A stretch of 64,000 nt of DNA from Agrobacterium larrymoorei (GTDB taxonomy: Bacteria > Pseudomonadota > Alphaproteobacteria > Rhizobiales > Rhizobiaceae), in the NCBI RefSeq assembly GCF_005145045.1, contig NZ_CP039694.1:186001-250000 (forward strand), written 5' to 3'. Positions 10,129-19,112 of this stretch are shown piece by piece; the stretch's first letter is position 1; each line of letters starts with the position of its first letter. The notes under the pieces were generated by a model that was not told the origin of the DNA, ran no database searches, and saw nothing but the letters and a program-made list of their open reading frames with translations. Position numbers and translations under genes: made by a program.

Positions 10129-10836
10129 ATGGCGTTTCATCGTCCAGCTTTCCAACCCAAACATGTCGATTTCGTATCCGATACTGATCTGGGAAATTCC
10201 ATTCTTAGCGGCTTTAAAGAGGAGTATGTGGATTTCATCAGGACAACGTTGGTCAATGCTCAGAACTCGTGGGCTAAATTCGCTCTAGAAGATGGGAGGG
10301 AGACAGCCCACGAGAAATCAGCGCGCTTTTCTGAAGTGCCATGCCTGCACGATCCTAGCTTGGATTTCGTGCTCCCCGATAGTGACTTGTGGTATTTTTA
10401 CGGTACCTTTCACGAAATTCGTCGATATGCGGAGTGTGGAAACTTTCTTTGCAAAGACGCCTTCAGATTTGTGGCGTGCACTGAGTCGCCGTACGCGGAC
10501 GGAATGACAGCCCAGACCATACGCGAATGGTATAACAAGATTTCGCCTGGTTCTCGGCTTTCCTTGAAAGATGTGGAGGCGTTTTTCGCCTTTCTTCCCA
10601 GTTCATCTTTTTCGAATACTATCCACACAGTTCTCGAAATCCATGGTAAACACGTGCGCAGGTTTGTTGCACCGATACCAGGTTCATGCTTCGGAGGTGA
10701 AGTTGTCGCGTTCGGGCCGGCCTTTTCTCAGCCGATTGAACCTCGGCCAGCTGCAAGCATTCTCACCGTTGCAAAGCGCTGTGGATGGCCCCTGAAGACC
10801 TGTTTCCGATGTCAAATGAACGCACGATCTCAATAA
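10129..10836 (+). CDS. RolB-family (plast) T-DNA protein, possibly gene 5-like
   Basis: This 235-residue protein has the layout of the T-DNA plast/RolB family of plant growth modifiers. It starts MAFHRPAFQPKHVDF (compare the FLPRFQPVDL start of RolB), has LWYFYGTFHEIRRYA where RolB has its VYLSRE block, then DVEAFFAFLPSSSF and a C-terminal VVAFGPAFSQPIEPRPAAS. Plast proteins share low identity, so the exact member is uncertain. Pairing with gene 7 makes gene 5 plausible. I chose the ATG at 10129 over an upstream TTG because plant genes use ATG. Intact reading frame. Confidence 0.65.
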   Translation: MAFHRPAFQPKHVDFVSDTDLGNSILSGFKEEYVDFIRTTLVNAQNSWAKFALEDGRETAHEKSARFSEVPCLHDPSLDFVLPDSDLWYFYGTFHEIRRYAECGNFLCKDAFRFVACTESPYADGMTAQTIREWYNKISPGSRLSLKDVEAFFAFLPSSSFSNTIHTVLEIHGKHVRRFVAPIPGSCFGGEVVAFGPAFSQPIEPRPAASILTVAKRCGWPLKTCFRCQMNARSQ

Positions 10837-11279
10837 TTTAAAGTATTATTGTTGCTATTCTGTGGTTGGATTTTTAGTATCATGGCGTTGTATTGTGTTA
10901 TGTCAAATTATTGTATGAATACACGCTTTAATTTGAATTTCGTAAGGCTGAGGGCCTAGTAATTTAATATTAGATATATATATCGTTAATATTGTATTAA
11001 AATTTATCCCGTTAAGTGTTCAATGTATCTTGTGGAGGGAATTTAAATTATCGCCGGATCTTCGCTCATATGATTTTTAAGATCAAGGATGTAAATATTT
11101 ATGACAACATTGATGATTTATTTTAATATTTCATAGTAAAGGCAGCCTCTTATGGGCTGTTAAACAACATAAACACACAAGCCACAAACACTAGGGGCAT
11201 AGCCCGAGATTATTGAATATAGCATAGATTGATATTTCGGTAGCCACAGGCGGGATTTGAGGATGAGCGTGACTTCAAC
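10837..11279. other. AT-rich spacer between oncogene and opine blocks
   Basis: Strongly AT-rich sequence between convergent 3' ends, with no gene and no border repeat visible. It divides the growth-altering genes on the left from the opine genes on the right. Confidence 0.4.
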
Positions 11280-12386
11280 TCAACCCAGATGGCAATTGTA
11301 GTACTTGAACCTCCCCATATGTATGAGCGGGTCATTCATTGTTTTCTTGGTTACACCTGCAAGGATCGGGGCCCAGGGTTTCAGGTAGGCTTCGCAGAGG
11401 AGTGGACCAACGATCTTCAGGATTTCGGGGTCGATGCCTGAAGTGTCAAGATCCTTGGTATCAATCACGTGAAAGGTCACCTCAAGGTCATTGGCGGATT
11501 CTTCAAAAAAAGTCTTTATATCCAGCATCCTGCCTCGGCTTCGATCTTCCGGAATGGTGAGAATGAAGCGCGGCTTTGTATTCCCACGCACAGTCTCCTT
11601 ATCCGCACGCACAGTCTCCACTACACTGTGGAAAAAGTCACTGGCCTGGATAGCATGTACATCGAACCCAAAGCGTTCCTCCAGAACACAAAGCCCGAAC
11701 GCACGCGGGACAAGTACGCCAGATCCCGAGGCTATGACATAAAGTGGGGTATCCTCTTTGAAGTCTTCAGCAAATGTGTGGCCCGCTGACATGCCCTTCA
11801 TTGCAGCATGAAGCAGTGCCGCTGGCAGCGCTTTCAAAGTTGATGCCAGAGCTGGCATAAACCTCCAAGTTTCCTTTTCTTCCAAAATACCGCCAGTAAA
11901 TGCTGCCATCAGCATGTGGGTAGCATGGAAAGCCTGGGTTGTTTCCTCGGCGAAGAACGCCATGTGGCCGTATGAGGCGAGCTTAGTGTCTGAGGACTTT
12001 GTAAAAACGACAGTTTTACAAGTTTTGTCCTGTAGAAGCTTCGCTGCTTCTACAGTTTCTGGAGTTCCACCAGACTTTGAAGACAGAATCACCAAAGTGT
12101 CTGAAGCATTAGCGATTGATGGGTTTTCCCCCATCAGGTCAACGAATGCCGAAGCAGCGTGGCTAGTGAATTGAAGGGTTTGTGCAGCCCCATCTGTGTA
12201 TGCGATCAAGCTTTCTCCGATCGCCAGCCCAGCGCCAGCGGATACAAAGAACACCTGCCTCAGTCCTAAGGCGGCTAGATCGCGCCCAGCTTTTGCGACA
12301 TCCTCAAGCTGCTCGATGGCGGGCTCAAGTTGTTTAGTAATCTTGGCTGCTGCGCCGTCTGCCGTGGGATTATAGAGAACGTCCAT
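11280..12386 (-). CDS. mas2: Mas2-like opine conjugase (SIS-domain)
   Basis: Two SIS sugar-isomerase domains are visible: the first with QVFFVSAGAGLAIGESLIAY and LVILSSKSGGTPETVEAAKL, the second with PLYVIASGSGVLVPRAFGLC. The fold is that of fructosamine-6-phosphate deglycases and of Mas2, the T-DNA enzyme that runs this chemistry in the synthetic direction to join a sugar and an amino acid (glutamine in mannopine synthesis). Its length (368), position and divergence from a mas1-like gene across about 480 bp match the mas2'-mas1' arrangement of octopine TR-DNA. A bacterial relative lies at 45014-46036 in the proposed catabolic operon. The amino acid substrate cannot be read from sequence. Confidence 0.8.
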   Translation of the reverse strand: MDVLYNPTADGAAAKITKQLEPAIEQLEDVAKAGRDLAALGLRQVFFVSAGAGLAIGESLIAYTDGAAQTLQFTSHAASAFVDLMGENPSIANASDTLVILSSKSGGTPETVEAAKLLQDKTCKTVVFTKSSDTKLASYGHMAFFAEETTQAFHATHMLMAAFTGGILEEKETWRFMPALASTLKALPAALLHAAMKGMSAGHTFAEDFKEDTPLYVIASGSGVLVPRAFGLCVLEERFGFDVHAIQASDFFHSVVETVRADKETVRGNTKPRFILTIPEDRSRGRMLDIKTFFEESANDLEVTFHVIDTKDLDTSGIDPEILKIVGPLLCEAYLKPWAPILAGVTKKTMNDPLIHMGRFKYYNCHLG

Positions 12387-12869
12387 CGTTCAGTGTATCG
12401 GCGTCGGTTATGAGATTTAGGTGCTAGTGTAACGTATTGGTAATTTGTGGACATAGAATACGAAGAGAGGCTATTTATCGTTTTGAAATAAGCAAAATGA
12501 CGTCACCGGTGAGCGTCGCGCCCATTTTTTTCTTACTGTAATACTGCGGTTTTGGCACGCCTTTGACTTTGGTGGTTTGGCACGTCAGATTATCTAGTCC
12601 TGAGTCATCAACGGCTGCGGATGGAGCGAAAGTCGCGATTACGACAAAACATCAGCGACAATTGAGTGCGGGCGGCATGTCCCACACGCGAATATGCGCG
12701 ACCTACGTAGAATAAACTTTAGGCCAATTCAAAAACCACGCGTCATGGCTTACGCATTACGTCGCAGAAGCTCAATATAAACAAGAGCCCGAAACATCAA
12801 AAATCAAAACACCGATATTCATCAATCTTATCAACCTCGCTCAAAATTTCTATCTTTCCACATTTGAAA
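12387..12869. promoter_or_regulatory. Dual divergent plant promoter (mas1'-2' type)
   Basis: 483 bases between divergent mas2-like and mas1-like genes, almost exactly the size I recall for the mas1'-2' dual promoter. Visible signals are TATAAAC at 12776 about 95 bases before the rightward ATG, CGATAAATAG (minus strand, about 12471-12480) about 85 bases before the leftward ATG, TGACGTCA at about 12497, and TTACGCATTACGTCG near 12752, which resembles an ocs-type element. These TGACG-class elements bind plant TGA factors in known opine promoters. Confidence 0.65.
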
Positions 12870-14069
12870 ATGCCAATTTCTCAGGCCTACCTCGGCTCTG
12901 CGAAGGCGCCCGCTGATCTCAAAAGTTTTTATTTCATCCGACATGGCGCGACAGACCTCAACGAGAAGGAAAAGGTCGTGGATGGTCAGAAATTCTGGGG
13001 CGTCCAAGGTTCCGGCACGAACAACAGTCTCAACGCAAGAGGGGAACGCCAGGCTTTGTTGGCCGGCAATGTTCTTCGATCGCTTCCGATAAGCGGTGTT
13101 GTCTGTTCACCGCTTTTACGTGCAATTCAGACGGCCTTCATCGCTAATCTGGGCTGCCCCAACTTCCAGATCGACGAAGATCTTCAGGAGCGGGATTTTG
13201 GAAAACACGAAGGTGGCTTCGGCCCACGTGAGATGTTTGAAGACGACTATTCCGATTGTGAAGAAACCGAGATTTTCTCAGTCCATGTCGCCAAGGCTCT
13301 GCAGCATGCACGTTCAGAAAACGTTCTGTTTGTCGCCCATGGAGGTGTGCTCAGGGTTGTCGCGGCACTGCTCGGAGTTCCTATAACAGACGAGCATACC
13401 GCCAATGGGCGTGTTCTACATTTCAGTCTCGATGCTAAGACCTGGTCCGTGCGGGTCATCGAAAGCCCTGTGGTAATGGTCAGCGGCGCAACTTGCGGCA
13501 TTGGCAAGGCCATTGCTGAAGACCTTATCGGGCACGGCTATAGAGTAAGTCTGGGTGCGCGCAACATTCAAGACCTAGAGGCGGCTTTTGGCGACCAGAA
13601 CGAAGCTCTTCACTATGCGCGTTTTGATGCTTTGGACCATAGCTCGATGAAAGATTGGGTGACCCAGACCGTCGAGAAATTTAAAAGGATCGACGGCTTA
13701 GTGAACAACACTGACTGTCGCGATCATGTTGACCTAGAGAAAGACACCGATCTTTCGCAGCTTCAACAGCAATGGGACATCAACTGTGCACCTTTCCTAT
13801 TGGCAAAGCTATGCATGCCTCATCTTCTTGAATCAGGTTATGGCCGCATCGTTAATCTTCACGCCATGGCGGGCCAACGTGTTCAGAATTCCTTGGCCGG
13901 CTACAACGTGATCAAGCGCGCGTTGGGCCATGGTGTAGGCGCCATTGATATATGCCTTGGTGTTGTCGCTACCGACATCAGTCCTTCGACGGATCCGATT
14001 GAGCTTGGGCATATCGCTAAGCTCGTTCGCGAGCAACTTGCGTGTTCTAATCTTGCGCACACTCGTTGA
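12870..14069 (+). CDS. mas1: Mas1-like phosphatase/reductase fusion, reductase half altered
   Basis: Two-domain protein like Mas1. Residues about 20-195 are a histidine phosphatase ([36 protein letters not shown]), the MocE-like half. Residues about 200-399 are a short-chain dehydrogenase, the MocC-like half, with [24 protein letters not shown] and YNVIK. The phosphatase residues are intact. The dehydrogenase half looks damaged: the NNAG motif reads NNTD, the Ser before the Tyr-Lys pair is replaced (NLHAMAG), and after [10 protein letters not shown] the helix leading to [12 protein letters not shown] is shortened. The total of 399 is about 30 short of Mas1. Reduction to a mannityl opine may therefore fail, leaving a deoxyfructosyl opine. 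Confidence 0.8.
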   Translation: MPISQAYLGSAKAPADLKSFYFIRHGATDLNEKEKVVDGQKFWGVQGSGTNNSLNARGERQALLAGNVLRSLPISGVVCSPLLRAIQTAFIANLGCPNFQIDEDLQERDFGKHEGGFGPREMFEDDYSDCEETEIFSVHVAKALQHARSENVLFVAHGGVLRVVAALLGVPITDEHTANGRVLHFSLDAKTWSVRVIESPVVMVSGATCGIGKAIAEDLIGHGYRVSLGARNIQDLEAAFGDQNEALHYARFDALDHSSMKDWVTQTVEKFKRIDGLVNNTDCRDHVDLEKDTDLSQLQQQWDINCAPFLLAKLCMPHLLESGYGRIVNLHAMAGQRVQNSLAGYNVIKRALGHGVGAIDICLGVVATDISPSTDPIELGHIAKLVREQLACSNLAHTR

Positions 14070-14420
14070 ATTGCTATGATTCGTGAAATAATTTACCCAT
14101 TATTGGGTTTGCAGTAGGGGCCATAAGATATTACTTTGTGTTTTTTCTGTCTTGTAATTCTGCTTATATAATAATATTGGAATGTTGTTGCCAAAATGTA
14201 TTGAAATATAGTTGTTTAATAAATATCAATAGATTTATATAGCAGTGAAAAAACTCTAAATTGGAAAATTTTATTTTAATTTTATTATGACGAAGCACGG
14301 GATAAAACATAAAAATAATACGACAACAAAATGAGAATTGGCGGCCAGCCCTTTCTATATTATAGAAAACGAAGGGTAACACGGTGCTCGTCGTTTTATT
14401 CAATAGAATTTGGGCCTGCG
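14070..14420. other. AT-rich convergent 3' region
   Basis: Sequence between the 3' ends of the mas1-like and M24-fold genes. AT-rich with long A/T runs; no gene supported. It probably holds 3' processing signals for both transcripts. Confidence 0.4.
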
Positions 14421-15620
14421 TCAGTCCCTAGCCAACTGAAACGGTGTGATTATCTCACATCCTTCAGCCAATACAACTCCCGTGTCACCATAGCGTGCTC
14501 CACCAACACCGTAGCCATAGACTCCCGGCTCGATCCCTATGATGTCACCCTCCTTGAGCACGGTCGGGTCCCCGGCTTTGATCCGAAATCCAACCCCGCC
14601 ACAACCTATAGATCGCCCAGTACCATGTTGCATTCCCTCCTCATAGCCGTATCGAACAATAACCTCCAATGCCGCGTTGTGCACTTCGCCCGCTGTAACA
14701 CCTGGCCGGACTAACGCCCAAGCCGCCGCCGAGGCTTCACGCGCTGCTTGCAAGATATTTTTGACAGGTTGCGGCAATTCCAGCGTCCCCACGAACACGG
14801 GTCGGTCAAAGCAAATTTCTTGCCCAAGAAATATAGGCGTGCAGCAACAGATTTGTACAAGGTCTCCGTCCTCCATAACGCGGCCAGCGGCTACCGAATG
14901 GGCATGCGCTGAGCGCTCGGATCCACTACCCATAACAGTAAAGCTAGAACCTAGGGGTGAGTGGTTCTCATCCCCCTCCAAATATTTGGCCACACACTCT
15001 GTTGCAGCGCAGAAACCTTTGAGAGCCGCCTGCCATTCAGTGATGCCAGGCGCGATGGCATCCGAGATTGCGCGAAATTTATCCACTGCGACTTCGGCAG
15101 CGCGCGACAGGTGCTCCATGACTGTTACATCGTTGAAGCGGCGTATATCACCGATCATGTCTGAGACATTGGAGATACATACAGGATGAATTTTTTTAAC
15201 GAGAAGATTCAGATTGAGCGCGGTGATCGTATCATAGTCGATACCGATCGTTGCCGCTTGCGGCGCCTCATTTTTGATGAGAGCTGCAATTGCGTCTTCA
15301 AATGACCTAAATAATCCTGGCTCTTCCCAATCGCCCCATTCTGCAATGACCCTCTCTGGACATTTCTTGCGTATCACAACTGCTTCGATACGAGGTGATA
15401 CAAACACTGGCTCCGCTTCTGGACGTACAATAAGGAAGATAGGCCTTACGTCCGGGAGGCCGTCCAGACCTGTAAAAAAACGATGGTTAGCCGAGCCGTG
15501 CAACACAATAATTTCTAGCTTGATCTTTTTCATCTCGGCTTGTAGACGCGCAACGCGGTTGCGGTAATCTGCTGTAGAGGAAAAAATTTCTTTGCTCGAA
15601 TGTTTTCTCAAAAGAGCCAT
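14421..15620 (-). CDS. M24-fold opine synthase candidate (Ags-position)
   Basis: The 399-residue protein has the creatinase/aminopeptidase-P layout: an N-terminal domain with NHRFFTGLDG, VSPRIEAVVI and a C-terminal pita-bread domain with MQHGTGRSIG, IGIEPGVY and GGARYGDTG. Of the five metal ligands of aminopeptidase P, both Asp positions (VQICCC and QEICFDRP) and the last Glu (GARYGD) are replaced, while the His (SAHAHSVAAGR) typical of metal-free creatinase is kept, so a metal-independent reaction is likely. It converges on the mas1-like gene, the place of ags in octopine TR-DNA. Its closest relative in this window is the bacterial M24 protein at 42973-44178. Lactone formation or cyclisation of the opine is my inference. 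Confidence 0.7.
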   Translation of the reverse strand: MALLRKHSSKEIFSSTADYRNRVARLQAEMKKIKLEIIVLHGSANHRFFTGLDGLPDVRPIFLIVRPEAEPVFVSPRIEAVVIRKKCPERVIAEWGDWEEPGLFRSFEDAIAALIKNEAPQAATIGIDYDTITALNLNLLVKKIHPVCISNVSDMIGDIRRFNDVTVMEHLSRAAEVAVDKFRAISDAIAPGITEWQAALKGFCAATECVAKYLEGDENHSPLGSSFTVMGSGSERSAHAHSVAAGRVMEDGDLVQICCCTPIFLGQEICFDRPVFVGTLELPQPVKNILQAAREASAAAWALVRPGVTAGEVHNAALEVIVRYGYEEGMQHGTGRSIGCGGVGFRIKAGDPTVLKEGDIIGIEPGVYGYGVGGARYGDTGVVLAEGCEIITPFQLARD

Positions 15621-16273
15621 GGTATTGTGGGCAGAAGAATACAGGGTAAAAGGTGACTGTCAGAAGGCAAAATTCTTGCAGTAGTGCGGAGTGCATGCCT
15701 GATTTCAATAAGCCAATTTATTGTTGTAAAAAAGGGCTGTTGATGGTGGGCCAGGTATTAGACAGGCACTCTCCAAAGTCTATGACCGGAAGCAACACAT
15801 AGTTGGAGTAAGCGTGTTTTGTACGTCTTAGGTGTCCTGAGCGTAAGCGCTGACGTAAAATGTTTGCGATGGCATTCTGTAGTCGATTAAATTGTTAACG
15901 TACCCAATCAAGTGCGCTCATATCCCTTCGCTGATTTCCACTGTAGATGATTGAGGCCGTCAGTCAGCCGCAGTTTAAGGAGAGGGAAATTTTTTCTAAA
16001 CATTGTCCACAATTTACGTGGTCTTCGAAACTAGCCGTCAAACTTGACTTTGCAAAAGAAAGAGAGAATTTCAATCGCGTGTTCAGCGTTGGCATTGGTG
16101 GATATTTTGACGAAATATGCGCAGTCTGTCTTGATCTGTCATGCATGACGTCAGCCTTTTACACGGGTCGCAATCATCCACAGTTCTGTGCTGTTTGCCT
16201 TCACAATTCTTACTCATAAAGTAAGACCGCAATGCCCTTTCTCCGGTAAATTACAGCTAAAAAATCCATAGAA
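15621..16273. promoter_or_regulatory. Divergent T-DNA promoter region with an ocs-type element
   Basis: 653 bases between divergent T-DNA genes. A near-palindromic GAGCGTAAGCGCTGACGTAA occupies 15839-15858 and closely follows the plant ocs-element pattern (two ACGT-type half sites around AAGCGCTT). It lies about 220 bases upstream of the M24-fold gene and 415 upstream of the membrane-protein gene. A TGACGTCA-like core recurs at about 16146. A 90-codon open frame at 15947-16219 lacks any recognisable features and is not called. Confidence 0.6.
15839..15858. promoter_or_regulatory. ocs-type (as-1-like) plant enhancer element
   Basis: GAGCGTAAGCGCTGACGTAA keeps the central AAGCGCT and the flanking GTAA/ACGTAA half sites of the ocs element found upstream of several opine genes, where plant bZIP (TGA) factors bind. 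One of the two half sites carries a substitution (GAGCG for GACGT). Confidence 0.6.
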
Positions 16274-17770
16274 ATGGAAACACCAAGCTCAGTCACTAGC
16301 GGGTTTTCTTTTAGGGGTAAGGGTGTTCTTCACTCAAGGTGTTGTCAGAGGATACTTGGATTGCCGATCTGGGGCGGTAGCAAATCGTACATTGTGGACG
16401 AGACGTCTGTTTTCGAGGAAACTGAATGTGTTGCCGCTTTCTCTAAAAATCCCCGTGAGATTGCGACAGGTGTATCGATTCCATTGCCAACAATTGACGA
16501 AGGATGCTCAGGCGTTGCTCTTCAGGAGGCTCAAGAAAGGGCTCCAGTCGCACCCCCAGCAGTTCAAACTGTCAGTTCTCGCCGAATGTTCGCTTTTGGT
16601 AGTTCTAGAGACGAGCACAGCATCGCAGCAGCGGCATGTCGTGAGTATCGCGATAGCGTTATTGGTCAGCTTCTTGAGAAACCGTACATTACTACCAGCG
16701 CCAAATCTTATTTCTCGGCGGCCTCCAGAGCCATTCAGAGGCAAGAAGCGCGGTGGCAAGGAAGAGATTCAAGCCGATTTGCAGAAAGAATCCTTTTCTG
16801 GGTTTTGATCTGCTTAATGGAAGCTGTAGTTGTTCTACCGAATGTTGTATCGATAAAGCTTAGTGCCGAAATCGCTTTTTTACGTGGTGCGCCTGGGGCA
16901 CTTCAGAATCAACTGATCGTGCTTGGCTTGATAGACTTCCAGTGGGCGGATGCGAGACTTGCGTTCGCTATTGGCCGCCAGTGCTTTCTCGGCATCTACC
17001 CTACCCTAATCGTGGGCCTCATCGCGATGTGCAGCCCGACGATCTCAAAAGTTGGTCTAAGCGGACCCGCTAGTATCACCTGGAAGGCGCTTATTAGCAT
17101 TGCCTGGCAGATGCTGATGCACAATGGAAAGAGTATCTACGATTTCTATTATAAGATGAGAATAAGAGGCGAAAGGTTGACCAGCCCGGAGAAGGACGAA
17201 ATTCGCGTTCTACAATCAGATTTAATAGAGTATAGTTCAGTATTATATAAGTGGCTTGATGGGTTTACTTTGAGTAACAGACTTGGCGCGCAGGTCAGTA
17301 ACTACAAGAAGGATCACGAAGACATCTTGACAGCTATCGACTGGCTGCTGCATGAAAGGCCTCGTGGCAGAGAAAGCTCTGTTGGCAAGTCGGTCATTCT
17401 GATAGGAGTGATATTCATAGGCTCAATCACGTGCGTGTCGGCCTTCCCGGTTGATGCCTACGCTGGGCTTATCGCATGCGCCTACTTCATACCACTGGGC
17501 TTCCGGATAGCCGTTGACGTCTGGGATGAATCACAGGGTCTAGACGACGTGGTACGCGTATTCTGCAACACAGCGGGGCCCTCCTTTCCTAGCACGATCC
17601 TCATGGTGATTAATCTAGCTTACTGGCTCGCAACAAAAAAACCTTTGTTTAACGGGTTTGTTGGAGTCAGTTTCTGGATGACCTATGGAGTGCTTTCCCT
17701 TTTGTGTTTGTACCCCAAGGCTTGGGCGGACGTATTCATGTGGATCGGGGCAAAATTTACGGCTTTGTAA
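16274..17770 (+). CDS. T-DNA multi-pass membrane protein of unknown function
   Basis: I do not recognise this 498-residue protein. Residues 1-165 are hydrophilic and Ser/Ala-rich with no signal peptide. Hydrophobic, membrane-like segments follow at about 170-192 (FWVLICLMEAVVVLPNVVSI), 238-258, 270-285, a pair at about 375-415 (VILIGVIFIGSI, then LIACAYFIPLGFRIAV), 440-457 and 463-490. Between the third and fourth lies a charged stretch (about 290-370) rich in Lys, Glu and Arg. It lies inside the T-DNA between two opine genes, with an ocs-type element upstream and no bacterial ribosome binding site, so it is probably expressed in the plant. Opine export or an effector-like role are possibilities only. 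Confidence 0.6.
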   Translation: METPSSVTSGFSFRGKGVLHSRCCQRILGLPIWGGSKSYIVDETSVFEETECVAAFSKNPREIATGVSIPLPTIDEGCSGVALQEAQERAPVAPPAVQTVSSRRMFAFGSSRDEHSIAAAACREYRDSVIGQLLEKPYITTSAKSYFSAASRAIQRQEARWQGRDSSRFAERILFWVLICLMEAVVVLPNVVSIKLSAEIAFLRGAPGALQNQLIVLGLIDFQWADARLAFAIGRQCFLGIYPTLIVGLIAMCSPTISKVGLSGPASITWKALISIAWQMLMHNGKSIYDFYYKMRIRGERLTSPEKDEIRVLQSDLIEYSSVLYKWLDGFTLSNRLGAQVSNYKKDHEDILTAIDWLLHERPRGRESSVGKSVILIGVIFIGSITCVSAFPVDAYAGLIACAYFIPLGFRIAVDVWDESQGLDDVVRVFCNTAGPSFPSTILMVINLAYWLATKKPLFNGFVGVSFWMTYGVLSLLCLYPKAWADVFMWIGAKFTAL

Positions 17771-17951
17771 TATAAACTTTTTTCGTGTTTTATAATTGGA
17801 TATTTTATAAAGATAGCTAATGTTATTCGTAGTAAAATGCATTTATACCGCATCAAACAAAACACAAACATGACAAACATTACGAGGAAAGGAAATTCAT
17901 GAACGCTAATAACTTAGTCGATTGAGATAATGTCGTTTGCGAAGGCAGGTA

Positions 17952-19112
17952 TCACTTCTGGCAATTCCCTCCAAACTTCACAGCATCCTCCGCCTTCAGA
18001 TCTGTCAGCGTCCGCTCTCCGAGGCCACCCGCAGATCGGATAATCAAAGCAACGCCCTCGGTCAGCGGAACGCGCACACCGACAGCATTTGCTAGCGAAA
18101 TGATTAATTCGATATTAGAAAGCTCCTCCATGTAATAGCGATGCTGTATGCTGTCCGGGCATGCAAAATTCACGTTGTGTGGAGAGGGAGCTAGGCAATA
18201 CTCCCTCAGAGACGGATAATCTGTTCCATACTCTTCATTCGATTCAGCGAGGATTGGTCGAAGAACAATTCCATAAGCGCGCCCAATTTCTAAACGTTCT
18301 CTGTCGACAGCCTCCTGTACGCGGCAAACTACAGAATTGCTGCCTTCACCATAAAAATAATAGGGGAACCCGTTCCCGCCTTTCTCGGGGTTGCGGCGCC
18401 AACTCTTAGCTTTTTCTGAAAGCTTACAATCGTCGGGCAACCTCCCAATATTAAGTACAGCCGAGACGGCATGTGTAATGTAGTTAGAAAATAGCGCAGT
18501 CTCCAATGGGAGTATCGCTTTCACGCTGAAAGGGAAAAGTTGGTTCAGCATACATATCACATCAGATGGAAGGCATGCTCGTGAATTTTCACCCAAATAT
18601 ATTGGATAACACGACGCTCCAAATACCTTTTTGAACTCTTTGATCTGAACAACTGACAAATGGTCGCCTGTTAGTTTGGACGTAACCGGAGAGTTGTCCG
18701 TTTCTAGTATTCTCTTGAATGAGAGAGCGCCAGCGTATTTGATGGCGAAGCCTCGCCCGCAGACCACTAGAACTTCTTTCGCTGACAAACTCTCCCCTAT
18801 TAATTGAAAGCGTCTGACCAAGTCCGGATGAGCGTCGGCTCGGGTGGCGATTATGAGCAACGTGGCTTTCGCCACTGCTGAAGCCAAGCTTTCCTGTACA
18901 GGAACGAAGTAATCGCCATTTAACAGCCCACTCGTTCTGATCCTCACGCACGCATCAGAGAAATCTTTTAGATATCCCCGATGTTCAAGGGGTGCCCAAA
19001 GTGAGACGGCGATGCTTCTGAAGGTGAACCAAGCAGCGAGAGCGGTTCCAACGTGACCGGCACCTAGAATTAAAACGCTGAGGGGTGCACAGGTGCTGGA
19101 GGAGAAATCCAT
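17952..19112 (-). CDS. nos: Nopaline synthase-like opine dehydrogenase
   Basis: NAD(P)-dependent opine synthase of the octopine/nopaline dehydrogenase family, which reductively joins an amino acid and a keto acid. The Rossmann motif is VLILGAGHVGTALAAWF. Long blocks match NOS closely: LLIIATRADAHPD, VLVVCGRGFAIKY, ETDNSPVTSKL, SNYITHAV, YFYGEGSNSVVCRVQEAVD, YPSLREYCLAPSPHNVNFAC. The length of 386 is about 27 short of the usual 413 at the C-terminus, where NOS is variable. It is the last gene before the right border, as nos is in nopaline plasmids, and the noc/nox/arc/ocd genes beyond the border supply matching catabolism. A related specificity (leucinopine or succinamopine) cannot be excluded. 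Confidence 0.88.
   Translation of the reverse strand: MDFSSSTCAPLSVLILGAGHVGTALAAWFTFRSIAVSLWAPLEHRGYLKDFSDACVRIRTSGLLNGDYFVPVQESLASAVAKATLLIIATRADAHPDLVRRFQLIGESLSAKEVLVVCGRGFAIKYAGALSFKRILETDNSPVTSKLTGDHLSVVQIKEFKKVFGASCYPIYLGENSRACLPSDVICMLNQLFPFSVKAILPLETALFSNYITHAVSAVLNIGRLPDDCKLSEKAKSWRRNPEKGGNGFPYYFYGEGSNSVVCRVQEAVDRERLEIGRAYGIVLRPILAESNEEYGTDYPSLREYCLAPSPHNVNFACPDSIQHRYYMEELSNIELIISLANAVGVRVPLTEGVALIIRSAGGLGERTLTDLKAEDAVKFGGNCQK

Noticed and set aside
15947..16219. 90-codon open frame in the divergent T-DNA promoter region
   Set aside because: No recognisable motif, and it overlaps the expected promoter of the gene at 16274.
16274..17770. Assignment of the T-DNA membrane protein as a known type III effector
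   Set aside because: A hydrophilic N-terminus and multiple hydrophobic helices are not enough; no specific motif was recognised.
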